A stretch of 64,000 nucleotides of DNA from Staphylotrichum longicolle (GCA_019096155.1 JAHCVI010000001.1:13603243-13667242), one strand, 5' to 3'; shown: positions 1 to 11,031, counted from the first letter of the stretch. Program-made: numbers and translations. The notes: generated by a model from the letters alone, not told the origin.

Positions 1-181
1 CCCGGGCGCTGCCGAATGCGCAGGGAGCTCCACTGGCTGAGAGACGCTGTTGAGTAAGCATGAAAACTGCACGGTAAAAAAGAAAAGGATAGGTTCGTCA
101 TCATCAAAGCGTCTATTCGTGCGCTAGGGGTATCCAAAAGCCAACAAGCATCAAAAGCCCAACCACCACACCGCGTCGGGC

Positions 182-973
182 TCATATCCAGCAGAGAAGC
201 CAATACGCAAACAAACTCATCGCCGTGACCATAATCGCATCACCCCTCGCGATGCGACCCCCTGATTTCTGACTCAAACCCAACGGCGAAATGCTTGGGC
301 CGCCGCTGGCGACCACTTGTCCGCTGTTGGCCGAGACCTTATTCCCAGTCATGTACTGGATGTTGTAAACGGGGGTGGTCGACAGCACAGAGGGCGTGCC
401 CAGCTGGGTCGGGCAGGCGGGCTGGTTCGCGGTCGGCCAGTCGAGGGTGCATTTCTCATCGTTGCCCCACGAGCAGACGGGATCGAGGATGTTGTAAAGA
501 ATGTGGTTCTTGCCGACCCAGGTGTCGGTCGCAAGACAGCTGGCAAGGAAGTTCATGCTGTTGGCGGCGCTCAGCGGGAGCTTGCCGCCGTCGGTGTGGA
601 TCAGACTGGCGCAGGCGGATGGGTCCGCATCCTGGTATTCCATCGGAGTGGCGCCGCCGGTTGTGGGCCGTTCTGTCGCCGAGTAGCCCGTGACAAGGTA
701 GTTCCACGCATCGTAGCTGACGTCGTGCGCGCCTTCTGACTGATCAATGCGCAAAAGGTGGACCGTCCTCCCCTCGTAGCTCAGCGACACGCAGATGTTG
801 TTGCAGTCGACGGATTGCGGCCAGTATGCGATGCGATTGGTGTCGACCTTGCATCCGAGGACACCAACCGAAGATGAATAACTCTCGTGGGGAGTCGCCC
901 AAACTGTCCCGCCGGCTGCGCGCACCGTGGCGGCGGCCAGCGAAGTGAAAAGAAGGTGGAAAGCGCAGCGCAT
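182..973 (-). CDS. Secreted cysteine-rich protein with hydrophobic C-terminal tail
   Basis: Intronless, 263 aa. I start at the ATG at 973 because it opens a clear signal peptide (MRCAFHLLFTSLAAATVRA) followed by a conserved-looking mature region; the reading frame stays open upstream but that part is low-complexity and looks like 5' leader. The body has many cysteines in motifs such as VLGCKVD, SVDCNNICVSLSY, and a central YDAWNYLVTG block, resembling a family of fungal secreted proteins that I recall as barwin/double-psi-barrel-like (family assignment from memory, moderate). The last ~20 residues (MVTAMSLFAYWLLCWI) are hydrophobic after a small-residue S/G stretch, which is compatible with a GPI-anchor signal, so it may sit on the cell wall or membrane. 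No enzymatic residues can be named. Confidence 0.75.
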   Translation of the reverse strand: MRCAFHLLFTSLAAATVRAAGGTVWATPHESYSSSVGVLGCKVDTNRIAYWPQSVDCNNICVSLSYEGRTVHLLRIDQSEGAHDVSYDAWNYLVTGYSATERPTTGGATPMEYQDADPSACASLIHTDGGKLPLSAANSMNFLASCLATDTWVGKNHILYNILDPVCSWGNDEKCTLDWPTANQPACPTQLGTPSVLSTTPVYNIQYMTGNKVSANSGQVVASGGPSISPLGLSQKSGGRIARGDAIMVTAMSLFAYWLLCWI

Positions 974-1792
974 GGTGGCCGCGATCAAGGAATCAAACGA
1001 ATCGAAAGGAATGGATCGTCGCGGGCGGCAATCGAGGATCGCTCGGAGGTATCCGAAATGTGGAGCTTGTATATGTTTCAAAGATAAAGAGTGACTTGCT
1101 GTATTCTGAGCAAAACTAAAATGAATGACATGGCACCATGGCGGTGAAAGACGCCGACGCGGGCTCTTGAAAACGATTGAGACGAAAACGCGTCGTCGCT
1201 CGATGTTGGGCTGATGAGGGAAAATCGAGGGTCGGGGCGGGCGAGCGTTGAGATTATCCACAGAGCGCCGAGATTGGCTGCGCCGAACAGAGTTAGCGCC
1301 GGAGATGTGGACCTCCTCAATTGGTTCCTGCATGCCAAGCCCGTCAATTCTGGGGATTTCGCTTCCAAATTGCGTGCGGCCTGTGCACAGGACCCCTGAA
1401 AACAACCTAAGCACGAGCTAAGCTCACAAGCCACCAACCATGAGTGGAGAACTGGTTCACTCCTTTCGTACCTTACACATACCAGGTTCGCCAGGACTGC
1501 CTAAGAAACCGCTCTGACAGGAGACTGAGGAATGAAGTTCTGTCTACTCCCAAAGCAGGGATAGCCTATAGGGATGAGTGGTGTCAGGTATGGAAACACT
1601 TTCACACCAGTTCTAGCAAGACCTTTCCGTTCCGAAGCCTTTTTGGTGCCCTGCTCTCAATGCTCTGCTCTGGAAGGAGCTCCTCAGACTCAGAGCTTCC
1701 CACATCCCACCCGAGATCCTTCTCGCCGTCTTTCCCAAGAGTCTCGTCGTCGCAGCTCTGTGTGCCCTCGTCCGTCAGCTGCTCGGAGGACT
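974..1792. other. Intergenic region, no gene seen
   Basis: Upstream of the secreted protein gene and downstream of the nuclease-like gene. Several short open frames exist on both strands but none has family features, a supported start or introns. Presumably holds the promoter of the gene at 182-973. Confidence 0.6.
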
Positions 1793-3125
1793 TCATTGCA
1801 CAAGCGTCAGCTTCATTCTTGCTCCCTGCAGCTTTTCATAGGAGGGATGGACTCGATGGAGGGGCTTGAGGGGTTTGTGCAGTACCTGGGTGGCAAATGA
1901 CTCAAAGAGTTTGGCGAAAGAAAATTGCGGGTTGTCCCCGACATCACTGTTCCTTCGACGCTTCCTGGAAAGAGGGTTCAATCTCAATGACCGTCGCGTC
2001 TCTGAAGGTTCCCGTTCCTCGCGGTCCGGTTCATGTTGGGGTCCAGTTTTCCCAGACGCACTGCTACCGGTACACCCTCCGGTGGTGAGCTTTTCGTCAG
2101 GCAGATTAGGGTAGTCCCAGTCAATCTCATGAGCATTTCCTGCCAGGATATGGATGAACCACAAAGCCAGGTTCACCGTCAGGGCGCCATAGTCCTCTTG
2201 ATTGCCACGCTTGTGGTTCTCCCAAGGGATAGACACGTATTCCATCAATCCATCAGTTGCGAGCGCTTTCCTTAGTAGTGCGGCTTCCTTGCTGGGATAT
2301 TTGTTGGCAGTACCAGAAACTGGATCTTGTCAGTCTTTTTGCAAGAAAAACAAAGAAACAGAGGAAAAAAAAGGCCTTCACACCTGGCCGCCCAGTTCGG
2401 GGCTTGATGCGAAAAATGAAAGCCTCCTGAGTCGTAACGATGCAGCCATAGCGGCACCCAAAAGCAACGCAATACGTGTAAACCTGCCGGATTGGCCTGG
2501 CCTCGTTTTTCCGGGCCCGGCCTGGTGTCCATTTCCCGGAAGTACCGGTCATCCATCCGTCGAAAATGATCGAACTCTGCCATTTGGACGCTGGTTTATA
2601 ATCCTTGGGAAGCCTCTCGACTTCCGAGCAACAGTTCTGGCACAATGACACAGCACCCCCGTCAGGTCTCAAGCGGGCCGATCTTTGAGCGTTCTTTCTG
2701 CCAGCCAAGGGCTTGGTCGTGAGTGCGCCGACTTTGATCTGTTTCTTCCTTGCACTTTGCACCCACATGGATGGGTGAAGCGTTTCTTGGACAGCCTGGA
2801 GAGAGGTCGCCACAATTCTATGGTTCCAGATCGTAAGAACGTGCGTTGTTGTTGGTTCGTCATAAACGACATCATCGACATTGGACAAGACCGAGGGATA
2901 TGTCAGAGAGGAACGGCCCTTCTGTAGAGCTTCAGTGATGAGTCGTCCTCCGTATACAGCCTTGAGAGTGGAAAAGTCGAACTCGTCCCAGATCTTCAAC
3001 TGCCTCGGATACAGAGAATTTCGAACACTGGTCAGTGTCGTACTGTTTGGGATTTGATGTTCAATGTCGGGGTTCTGAGCCGTGAGAAAGTCAAAGATCG
3101 ATTCTGCGTTCGCCTTCTGATCCAT
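1793..3125 (-). CDS. PD-(D/E)XK nuclease-like fungal protein
   Basis: Two exons, 3125..2384 and 2319..1793, joined across a 64 bp intron (donor GTGTGA, acceptor ATCCAG, branch-like CTGAC); 422 aa. The splice makes a continuous frame through a region that would otherwise stop. In the middle sits a nuclease-type signature: a Pro-Asp in LRPDGG, then 19 residues, then an Asp-x-Lys in LPKDYKPASKW, followed by YTYCVAFGCRYGCIVTTQE, a helix-strand pattern typical of fungal PD-(D/E)XK-fold proteins. The PD...DxK residues are intact, so it could be an active DNase, but that is inference. The C-terminal ~90 residues are charged (KRRRR) and possibly nuclear. It is divergently transcribed from the kinase-like gene at 3642 with 516 bp between the start codons. 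Confidence 0.72.
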
Positions 3126-3641
3126 GGTGGAGGGGATGCCAGATGTAGGGGATGGGCATTCGGACGGTCTGCGAACATTCGGAAAGAATGGAGAAGCCTT
3201 CCCAGATTTATAAAGAACTCAAGTGGCCCTCTTCAAGTCAAGGACCCATGCAACCCCATCATGATGCCTGGAAGCCTTCTTCAGCCTTCAGCACAAACAT
3301 CACCACGTCGCAACTTGCACTGACGCAATCCCCGTTCCCCTATCAAAAATCCCGCATCAAGCTGGACTTTCTATCAACTTGCAGCTTTTATCATGCGGTG
3401 CAACAGCATCTACGCTGGCGGTTGGTTGTAACCCCTCCCTGTCATGCGCGTGACGTGGGCAGCACACCAAGTTGGTTGTCGTCCAGACTCGGCACCGCTG
3501 ATAACTAACGCCGGGTTGAAAAAGATGTGCAAACTGGCAGCGAGTGTCCCTAGGGGCAGCGCACAGCACTTCGACATATTAGTGAGGCAGTCAGTTTTGC
3601 ACTTGTCCAACGTCGTTACTGCGGCCCTGGGAAGATGAGCA
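3126..3641. other. Divergent intergenic promoter region
   Basis: 516 bp between the starts of the nuclease-like (minus) and kinase-like (plus) genes. Holds the TATA-like box noted separately. An ATG at 3635 lies 7 nt before the chosen kinase start and out of frame. Confidence 0.6.
3207..3212 (-). promoter_or_regulatory. TATA-like element of the nuclease-like gene
   Basis: Minus-strand TATAAA about 82 bp upstream of the ATG at 3125, within the shared promoter of the divergent nuclease-like/kinase-like pair. Confidence 0.4.
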
Positions 3642-4585
3642 ATGATGACTGGGAAGCCAACGAGCCGGAAACGAAGAGGTGGTCGTCGATTACCGCTGCC
3701 TCTCTGCGACGGCCCACGTTTGCACGCTTTTGCGCACCCAACGGCGCCAATAGAGTGGCTAGAGAGGCTTGATGGAGACCGCCAGAGCCAGTCTGGGCCA
3801 GAAGGCTGCGTTTTCAAAGTGAGAATCGAGTCGAGACTCTATGCCCTCAAGGTGGTGAGACACTCCATATATCGTACAGAACCCTGTGGTACATTGAATT
3901 ACCAGCGGGACTACGAACTAACGAGAAATTTGGTCGATTTTAGTTCAAGTTCTTTGATCCTTCGACAACTCGCTACTACTGGGGCAACTTACTGGACGAC
4001 TCGACCCCTCTCTCAGAGGTTATTTTTCACACGGACCCGTTCTATGCCGAGTGCCGGGCGTACGGCAGAATTAAACAGGCCCAAGGAAATAGGCGGGGGA
4101 GACGGGAGCTCGCAGTCCCGTGCCACGGATATCTGTTCCTGCAGGAGCGGGATGCGCAGCTTCTTCGAGAGAAGGGAGTTGATTTGGATGAAGATGCTGT
4201 CACCAACGAGCTGCTTCAAGTCAATGGAGAAGACGGCCGAGTCCGAGCCATTGTCAAGGATTTCGTATCTGGAGACGCGGGGGTCAATGCCGGAAGCCTC
4301 CGCGAGATTCTGCGAGATATACGCGCTTTGAACAAGCTCGGCATCTACATTGGCGACGTCCGGGCTGACAATTTCAAGGGCGGGAAGGTTGTCGATTTTG
4401 GTCTATCCAGTACGGAGCCGCACTGCATCATGAAGTCGTTGGATGAAGTAGGACTTAGGGACACGAAGTTAGAAGACTTGGTTATGTTTGACGAAATGGT
4501 TGCCGAAGAAGGCCTGGTTACAGCCGTCAGGGCCATGCCTAACATGGAGTATTGTTCCAAGCTGCGGTCGTGGTCTAAATATTAG
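3642..4585 (+). CDS. Protein kinase-like protein, FTA2 (Sim4 complex) family
   Basis: Exons 3642..3854 and 3944..4585 (intron 3855-3943, donor GTGAGA, acceptor TTTTAG), 284 aa. The splice yields YALKVFKFFDPSTTRYYWG, which fits the FTA2-like kinase family far better than either unspliced frame. Visible motifs: VFKVRIESRLYALKV (nucleotide-binding strand with the VAIK-type lysine), DPFYAECRAYGRI, LAVPCHGYLFL, a degenerate catalytic loop GDVRADNF (Asp and Asn present, Arg where Lys is usual) and DFGLS as the metal-binding DFG. FTA2 was named as a fission-yeast kinetochore subunit, but filamentous fungi carry many paralogues of unknown role. An out-of-frame ATG at 3635 in good context precedes the chosen start, so start choice is uncertain. 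Confidence 0.78.
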
Positions 4586-5047
4586 TTTCATTACAACCCC
4601 TGAAATTCGTCATCCCTCCTGGCATTGCTGTCTGACTCCATTCAATGGGTCTTTTGTGCGATCTGAACCAACAGACATCATCCGTAGGTACAGGTACTCT
4701 ACTAGGGTTCGTCATTCCCAAGCCTGCTAAACCATCACACACTGTTCCCGAGTTGATGATGAGGGAGACACGTGGAAAGTCAGTGTCTTATTACGCTTTC
4801 TGGGTTCCAGCTCTGAGCTTGCCTTAAAATGCGGCTCCTTAATCTCATAAGATCTGTCACTCGATTTGTTGTACCACCAGGCCCTTACCCATCCATCTCG
4901 CAGATCGTCGGTTTCGGCGGGCTGTAGGGCAAGGAGGCAGCTGTTGCCACCATGGACGCTCCGATTATCTAGACGCATATAACACCCATAAAGCTGATAC
5001 CTCTTTCTAAGGTCTGCGTTCACGCAATAAAGAAGTTAGCGTGCGTT
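4586..5047. other. Intergenic region between convergent genes
   Basis: 3' flank of the kinase-like gene and of the F-box gene. A 98-codon minus frame (4727-5023) begins with GTG, lacks an early ATG and has no recognised features, so I do not call it. Confidence 0.55.
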
Positions 5048-7315
5048 TTAGTCTTCGGGTAAGACTTTTGGCCACCGTTGACTTGCCAGGACTCCCCAGA
5101 ACCCTATGAGCTTGTCCCCGTCACATTGAATGGTTTTTGCAGGGGCGGCGCGAACACCGCGCTCCTCCACAGATCGGAACGTCCGACCATAGTTCGTGGT
5201 GAGCTTTGAGTTTTGGCGATCAGCAGGGTCTCTTTTACCATCGGACTCCGTCTCAGCAGCGAGCCTGAGCACAATCAGGTCAGTGGTGCATTGCCTACCT
5301 GGAACCCTGTGCACCAATTCCGTATTGGGTTGAATGCGTTCACAGCGTTGATCCGCTCTCCGCCTGGTCCATCAATTGCAAAATCAATCACCTTTGACTT
5401 TGAGCCACGGTCCCAGCAGCCAAGGCGGACTGGCGGGCGCTCGTCCGAGAATGACATCTCAATACCCAGCAGCATGGTTCTCTCCGACCAGTCGTCGACC
5501 CTGTTCACAATCTTGAGGTTGATGAGGCGACCCAAACCCTGGCCCTGGAGACCGCCGAATGTTGCGACGGATACGGCCAGGTTCCTCTGCTCGCCAGTCA
5601 ATATATCCTCCGCCCCCAAGATCTTGACATGGGATCCAGGCAAGTCGGGCAACCAATGGTATGCATCGCGGGGGGTGAGATCGTTCTGCGGTTTACCTGC
5701 AGCGGGGACGGACAATGCAACTAATTTGAGAACCTAAACCCCAAGCGGATGGTCAGTTCTTGGAGGAGGATGCGGTGGGAATGGAGACACCAACATCGAA
5801 GCCGCCCCTAAAGCACTGGACGAGGTGCTGTCCGGCGGAAGCGGAGACGAGTCTTCGCAGTGGAAGGTTCCGATGGTCACCGACCCAGTCTGACTGTGTT
5901 CCATTGTCCGAAAGCACAGAGAGCCCCCGAATTCCTCGCAGGTCCTGAGCAAGAACGAAGCCTGTTATGCGAAGTCGGCCCTTGTCAGAGAAAAGCAGCA
6001 ACGTCTCATCAGGGGGATGGATGTAGCCCAGGTTAACCGAGTGTCCGTCGGCCTGCTGGATCCTGATCCCAGAAACGTAGCGCCGTCCGAAAATGTCGAT
6101 CATCGAGACAAAAAGCCCGACTGCGTCGTCCGGCACATTGACACTGCGTTGAAAGATCATCCTTGACCCGTAAGAAAGATCATGCCGAAGCTCGTGAAGC
6201 CCTCTGCAAGCCGTGATCCAGTGCGGATCGTCGAGGAGCTCTTGAACATAGTTATCTGCGCCCTCGCATTCGGTACCTCTGGCTTTGGACATGAGATCCC
6301 TGAGGGACGACGCAAGATGCCAGACCCGTTTCCGGTTCTGCATGCACACCTGGGACTGCAGCGGCTCATATTGCAGCGCTTTGACACCATGGTAGATCTC
6401 TTGCCATCGGCCCCGTACCCGCGAGAAATGTGAGGCGGCCTCAAAGACGAACTCAAACTCGCCGCCCGGCTGGAAACGGGATCTCCAAAACAGGTCGTGC
6501 AAGGAAAGACCGGCCCAGGCCCTGGAGGCTCGCCTCAGTGCGGCGACATCCGGAGTTGGGAGCTGGGTGACGATGGTCTGGAGAATCTCGGCTGGAAGCC
6601 GGGCAAAAGGATCAGTGTGATGGGTAGCTGAGCACCTCTGCAGCGAGGGAGAGCCGCCTGGGGATGGGCGATCCTCATCAGCTTGGTCCATGTTCTCAAA
6701 GAGAGGTTGCAGCTGTGGGATCTCCAATGGATCCATGTAATGAATCCCAATGACGACCGAGCGTATGACGCGCCCTTCTTCCCCCGGAGGTAGCGCAGAC
6801 GGGTCTTCCGCTTGCGCGGTAGATCCCTCGTAGTCATGGCCCCATTGCATAATTCCGTCGTAGACCGGGAACGAGAGGCAAAAATCATAGAGAAGTCGCA
6901 GATCAACTGGGTTCGGCAGGGACACTTCAGTCATGATACGCCAGCAGGCGGCGTGGAAAGGGAAACCTGAGACGGTGTCGGATGAACCGAAGAGAGGGCT
7001 GAAGCTTGTCCGCATCAACGAGATGCTCACCGGGTCAGAGTCGTGATCGCCGGCGCCTTGGTTGAGGGAGACCAGATCGTGATTATACCCCTCGCGGCTT
7101 CCGGGTCCGGACAGGAATACCTCCCCGGGTGCTTCTTCTGATACACAAACTTGATAAGAGGTCAGCGGTAGCTGAAAGGAGGCGCCCATCGCCAGTGCAT
7201 TGGGAACATTACCAGCTTGCCAGAGGCCCAGCCAGGACGGTTTGACCCCTTGACCATCAATCAAAGTGCCACAGATGACACAAGCTATCAGTCTCAAGGG
7301 CGGCGATGCAACCAT
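5048..7315 (-). CDS. F-box protein with DUF7600 domain
   Basis: Three exons: 7315..5795, 5733..5299 and 5203..5048 (introns of 61 and 95 bp); 703 aa. The N-terminus has CVICGTLIDG and FPFHAACW, the cysteine/histidine pattern usual at the start of this fungal family. An F-box (FARLPAEILQTIVTQLPTPDVAAL...ASRAW) lies near residues 235-285 and is followed by the DUF7600 region with YVSGIRI, LGYI and GIRGLSVLS. Joining exons 1 and 2 gives RGGFDVLKLVALSV, matching a conserved GGFDxLKxVxLSx segment, which supports the GTTGGT donor. F-box proteins usually select substrates for SCF ubiquitin ligases; the ligand here is unknown. The last exon is the least certain. Confidence 0.78.
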
Positions 7316-7550
7316 TGCAGACGTGCTTTGTGGGAAGATGAGCAGAAACACCGTCGAATCCCCCAGGAACCACGTCGAAGGATGTTAGATATCGACCGTA
7401 GAAACTCTGCATGATGCGGTGAAGGGCCAGCCATTAAACCGTGAGCACGGCTTCGAAGAGGGGTAAACCAATGCGGGAGGCCTTGCCAAGACGACCGGCC
7501 CCGTTTAGGGACTGGTACAGTGATAAAAGCCCTGTAGAGATATACGTTAT

Positions 7551-8667
7551 TCAGATCTCGCTGGGACTATCATACCCGTCGTGATCCAGGTCGTCTTCTA
7601 AAGGAGGTATGTTGACGACTTTTGTCGCGGCCATCGTCCCGCCGCGGAACGAATAGGAAAACGTCCATCCTGAGCCGGCCCCGCCGTGCTCGCCCTTATT
7701 GTTGACAACCACAATACCGCTTGATATCTTGGGGTACTTGCGCAGTATGCGCCGTACGGCATCCTCAGCCGCCTCGGTCGGGGTCATACCTCGCCTCAGG
7801 TTCTCCACCGCCTGATAGCACGGCAAGAACCGCATCATGATATCCCCATCCCCCGTCGCGCCACACCCTCCCACGTCCCATCCACATACGAACCGCTCCC
7901 AACAATGGGACCATCCCCACGCGGCCCGGATCTTGAACGCCGCCCCATTCGTAGACGTCCCAGCCCCATTCTCCCCTCCCCGTCAATCACCACCATCGAG
8001 ATCGTATCATGCGACGCCTGCCCCTCATCCTCCCGCCCCAGCAGCGGCACCTGCCCACCACCACCACCGGCCGGTACGGCCCGCAAAACCTCCCCGGATC
8101 AGGCTCGACCCCAACCCAATAGTTCCCCTGACACCCCCCGGCCCTCCACGTCTCGCACCTCGCCCTGCTCTCCGCCGTGCCCAGATCCCCCTCCGGCCCG
8201 AACCCCATCGCCACCGCAAACGCCGTCGCCAGGTCCCCGACCAGGAGTGAGTGCCGCGTGTGCTCCAGCACGGCGCGCGCGACGGCGACGGCGTCGCGGA
8301 TCCGCCGCAGCCCAGCCACGGCGCCCGAGTTCATGGTCGTGCCGTCCATGACCATGGCGTCGAGGGTCGTCTCGCAAGCCTCGTCGGGCGAGCCGCCGGC
8401 GCCGACGGTGCCGTCGCACCCCGCGCGCTCGCAGGCGGCGCAGCCGTGGACGAGGGCATCGAGGGCCGGGGTGGAGGAGTTGGGGGCCGGGTGGAGCAGG
8501 GAGTCGAAAGCGGCGTCGGTGGCGGCGGTGAAGGGGCCGGACCAGGTGTTGATTACGAAGGGGAGGTTGGGGTTGGGGTTGGGGTTGGCGAGGGTTGGGA
8601 GGGGGAGGGCGAGGAGGAGATGGGTGAGAATGAGAGGGGTGAGGACTTGGGCGCGGGAGGGGGCCAT
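7551..8667 (-). CDS. N4-(beta-N-acetylglucosaminyl)-L-asparaginase (glycosylasparaginase), frame-broken
   Basis: Ntn-hydrolase that cleaves the GlcNAc-Asn bond during glycoprotein breakdown. Start at 8667 opens a signal peptide (MAPSRAQVLTPLILTHLLLALPLP) followed by FVINTWSGPFTAATDAAF, LDAMVMDG and GNYWVGVEPDPG, all typical of the alpha chain. The catalytic threonine motif HDTISMVVID begins the beta chain, and GAGTSTNG, KIRG, GPIVGSGSYVD, GATGDGDIMMRFLP and the C-terminus follow, but they lie in alternating frames. Four one-base losses, each in or next to a G run on the coding strand, occur between about 7865 and 7965. A further shift near 8055-8075 could instead be a 50 bp intron (GTGGTG...GGGCAG). 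All motifs are recognisable, so either the assembly consensus is wrong here or the gene decayed very recently. Confidence 0.82.
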
Positions 8668-9363
8668 GGCAATTGGCAAGGTGATTGCTTCAGTTGTGAT
8701 CGAGGGGATGGGAGGTCGAGGAGAGAGTGAGTTGCAAGGAGGTGTCACTGCACCATGATATTTAAGGCGAAGGAGGTTATGTTGTCTGGATAAATCCATT
8801 ATGCCAAGACCGGGAGTTGGAACTTGGAAGGAGGTGAAGAGTGAGACGCCTGTCCTGGTCGTGCCTGGCAGCTGTTGGTTAACCCTAACCCGGGGTACTC
8901 GGTGTTGTTAACCCAGCAACTCGCTGGGGTGAATGGGTCGGGTTGAAAATACCCACATAAAAGTGGTGACAGGGATACCGCGCCCGAAATCCATTACACA
9001 GTAGAATGCTTGATCCTTGTGCTGCAGGCGTGCGCTTTGGAAGGAAGGGGTTCCAGCATTGTTCAATGACAACATGGAACAGAAACCAGACGCCGAGATC
9101 AGATGCGGATCGTGCACTTATCCGGACCCTTGTTCCCTGCCCGCCAAACTGAGCTCTTTCTTCCCCCCACCTCAGCGTGTCAGGACTCGACACTCGACGC
9201 GATCGAAGACAAACGCAAGCAAGAACAATTACCAGCAGACGCGAGTTCCGCCTCCAATTGTACGCACATGTTGTGCGCTTAGAAATCCCACAATTATTCC
9301 TGGTTATTTTTTCTAAAAGCTACTCGTCGTCGAACTGTTCCCGCCGTCCGCACATCTCCAACC
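8668..9363. other. Divergent promoter region
   Basis: 696 bp between the glycosylasparaginase (minus) and HIRIP3-like (plus) start codons. Includes two telomere-like units (TAACCCTAACCC) near 8881-8892; too short to be a telomere remnant. The 60 bp before the plus-strand ATG are pyrimidine-rich, as in a fungal 5' leader. Confidence 0.55.
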
Positions 9364-10684
9364 ATGGCCCCCGCCAAAGCGACCGAGAAGGCCATCGCGA
9401 AAGAGCTGGTCGACGTGGTGCGCCAGATGTACAACGGCCCCGACAGAGAACAATTGTCGGTCAACTATGCGCGCCACGTCGTGGAGGAGAAGCTCAAGCT
9501 GGGGAATGGATTTCTGAAGGAGGGCGATTGGAAGGAGAAGAGCAAGCAGATCATTAAAGGCACCTGTGTAAGTCGCATTGTCTGCTGTGGTGGACGACTC
9601 CACTGACAGCGCCCTTTGAAGGAAGAGCTTGACGCTGCCGATACCGAGCCTCCCGCGCCGACACCAAAGAAGAAGGCAAAACCTGCGCCCAAGCAGGCCG
9701 GCAGCAAGGAAAAGAAGCGACCAAAGAAGGCGTCAACTCCGTCGGATGCCGAGTCGGAAGTCAGCGATGTCAGTGAAGAAGAACATGCACCGTCGCCGCC
9801 GCCCAAAAAGCGCAAGTTGGCATCCAAAAGAAAGGGCAAGGTGCTGTCCGATGACGAAGACGAGAGTATGTCGGATGCCAATGGGGACAAGAGTGAACGA
9901 GAGCCGACCAAACCCACCGCGAAGCCGCAGCCGAAGCAAGCAACAGGAAGCGAGAGCGCTCTCTCCGACGTACCCGACTCCTCCTCAGAAAGCAAACCCG
10001 CACCAAACAAGGACGACACCCTCAACCACGCAGGAGACGACTCCTCAAGCGACCTGTCCTCCGTCATCGACGATGGCCCGCCCCCCAAGAAACGCGCTGC
10101 CAACCCAAATCAAACCCAAATCCAAAACCAAAGACGCCAAACCCGCCGCCGCCTCAACCGACTCCGCCTCCGACGCCCAGATCAAACTGCTCCAATCCCA
10201 ACTCTCCAAGTGCGGCGTCCGCAAGGTCTGGGCGTTCGAGTTCAAAAAGCACGGCGCCGACACCCCGAAAGCCAAGATCGCGCACCTGCGCGAGATGCTC
10301 GCCAACGTGGGCATGACGGGCCGCTTCTCCGAGTCGCGCGCGCGCGAGATCAAGGAGGCGCGCGAGCTGCAGGCCGACCTGCAGGACGTGATGCAGGGGG
10401 AGAAGAGCTGGGGCGTGGGCGGCGGCGGGCGCGGGAGCAGGAGACGGGCGGCGGCGGCGGCGGCGACGGTGGCGACTGGGCGGGTGGTCAAGGAGGAGGA
10501 GAGTGATGAGGAAGGGAGTGGGGAGGGAGAGGATGAGGAGGAGAGTGGGGAGGAGGAGGAGGATGCGGGGAGTGGGGAGAGTGAGGAGGAGGAGGATGGG
10601 GGCAAGCTTGCTGTGAGGAGTAAGGGGCCGGCGAAGAGGAGGGCGGATCTGGCGTTTTTGGAGGATGAGAGTGAGTCGGATTAG
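9364..10684 (+). CDS. HIRIP3-like chromatin/transcription protein with acidic tail, one frame break
   Basis: Exon 1 is 9364..9567, intron 9568-9621 (GTAAGT...TTGAAG, 54 bp), exon 2 runs to 10684; about 421 aa. The N-terminus (KELVDVVRQMYNGPDREQLSV) looks like a DEK-C-like helical domain. The middle is lysine/serine-rich with nuclear-localisation-like KKRKLASKRK and alternating acidic clusters. The C-terminal conserved block LSKCGVRKVWAFEFKKHG...HLREMLANVGMTGRFS...KEARELQADL resembles the HIRA-interacting protein 3 region, suggesting histone or chromatin binding (inference). The tail is almost pure Glu/Asp/Ser/Gly. Between about 10083 and 10110 the frame moves by +1 inside a C-rich stretch; removing one C restores continuity into the conserved block. 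No splice signals explain the shift. Confidence 0.72.
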
Positions 10685-10933
10685 CATTTGTCTGGAAAAG
10701 CTCTTGTTGTGGGGATTTGGGTGAGTACAAACTGATCTCGGGATTGCTCAGTGAGTTCCAATACCCTTGTGTCGGCGGATAGTGTAAGTAGTCATAACAT
10801 GTATTTGTAGGCACTCTATCTTTGCGCCGATGGTGAGAGGCTTGCAGAGTGTTGACGCTGCGTTCTTGTTTGTTGGGCCGTCGTCGGTGGTCTGCCACTC
10901 ATGAAGTTGAATCGCGATGACTCGCTCTCACAG

Positions 10934-11031
10934 GTCACTTTGGCGGAGTGGTTAACGCGCTGCCCTGCTAATCCATGGTTAGCCGCTAGGCAGTTCCTTC
11001 GGGAGCGTAGGTTCGAATCCTACAGGTGACG
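10934..11031 (+). tRNA. tRNA-Ser (anticodon GCT) with 17-nt intron
   Basis: Acceptor arms GTCACTT (10934-10940) and AGGTGAC (11024-11030) pair with one G-T. The D-loop AGTGGTTAA, anticodon stem CTGCC/GGCAG, anticodon GCT at 10967-10969, a serine-type long variable arm (TCC/GGA stem) and T-arm GTAGG-TTCGAAT-CCTAC are all present. An intron of about 17 nt (10971-10987) follows position 37 and contains AGC, which can pair with the anticodon as in eukaryotic pre-tRNA introns. Confidence 0.93.

Noticed and set aside
4727..5023. 98-codon minus-strand frame downstream of the F-box gene
   Set aside because: Starts with GTG, has no early ATG and no similarity that I recognise; more likely 3' flank.
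8010..8075. Intron as explanation for the first frame change in glycosylasparaginase
   Set aside because: A 50 bp GTGGTG...CAG intron is possible, but it has a poor donor and cannot explain the four later shifts inside conserved motifs, so I keep it only as an alternative for the first shift.
8879..8895. Telomere-like repeat TTAACCCTAACCC
   Set aside because: Only two units; such pairs occur by chance in fungal promoters and elsewhere in this window.
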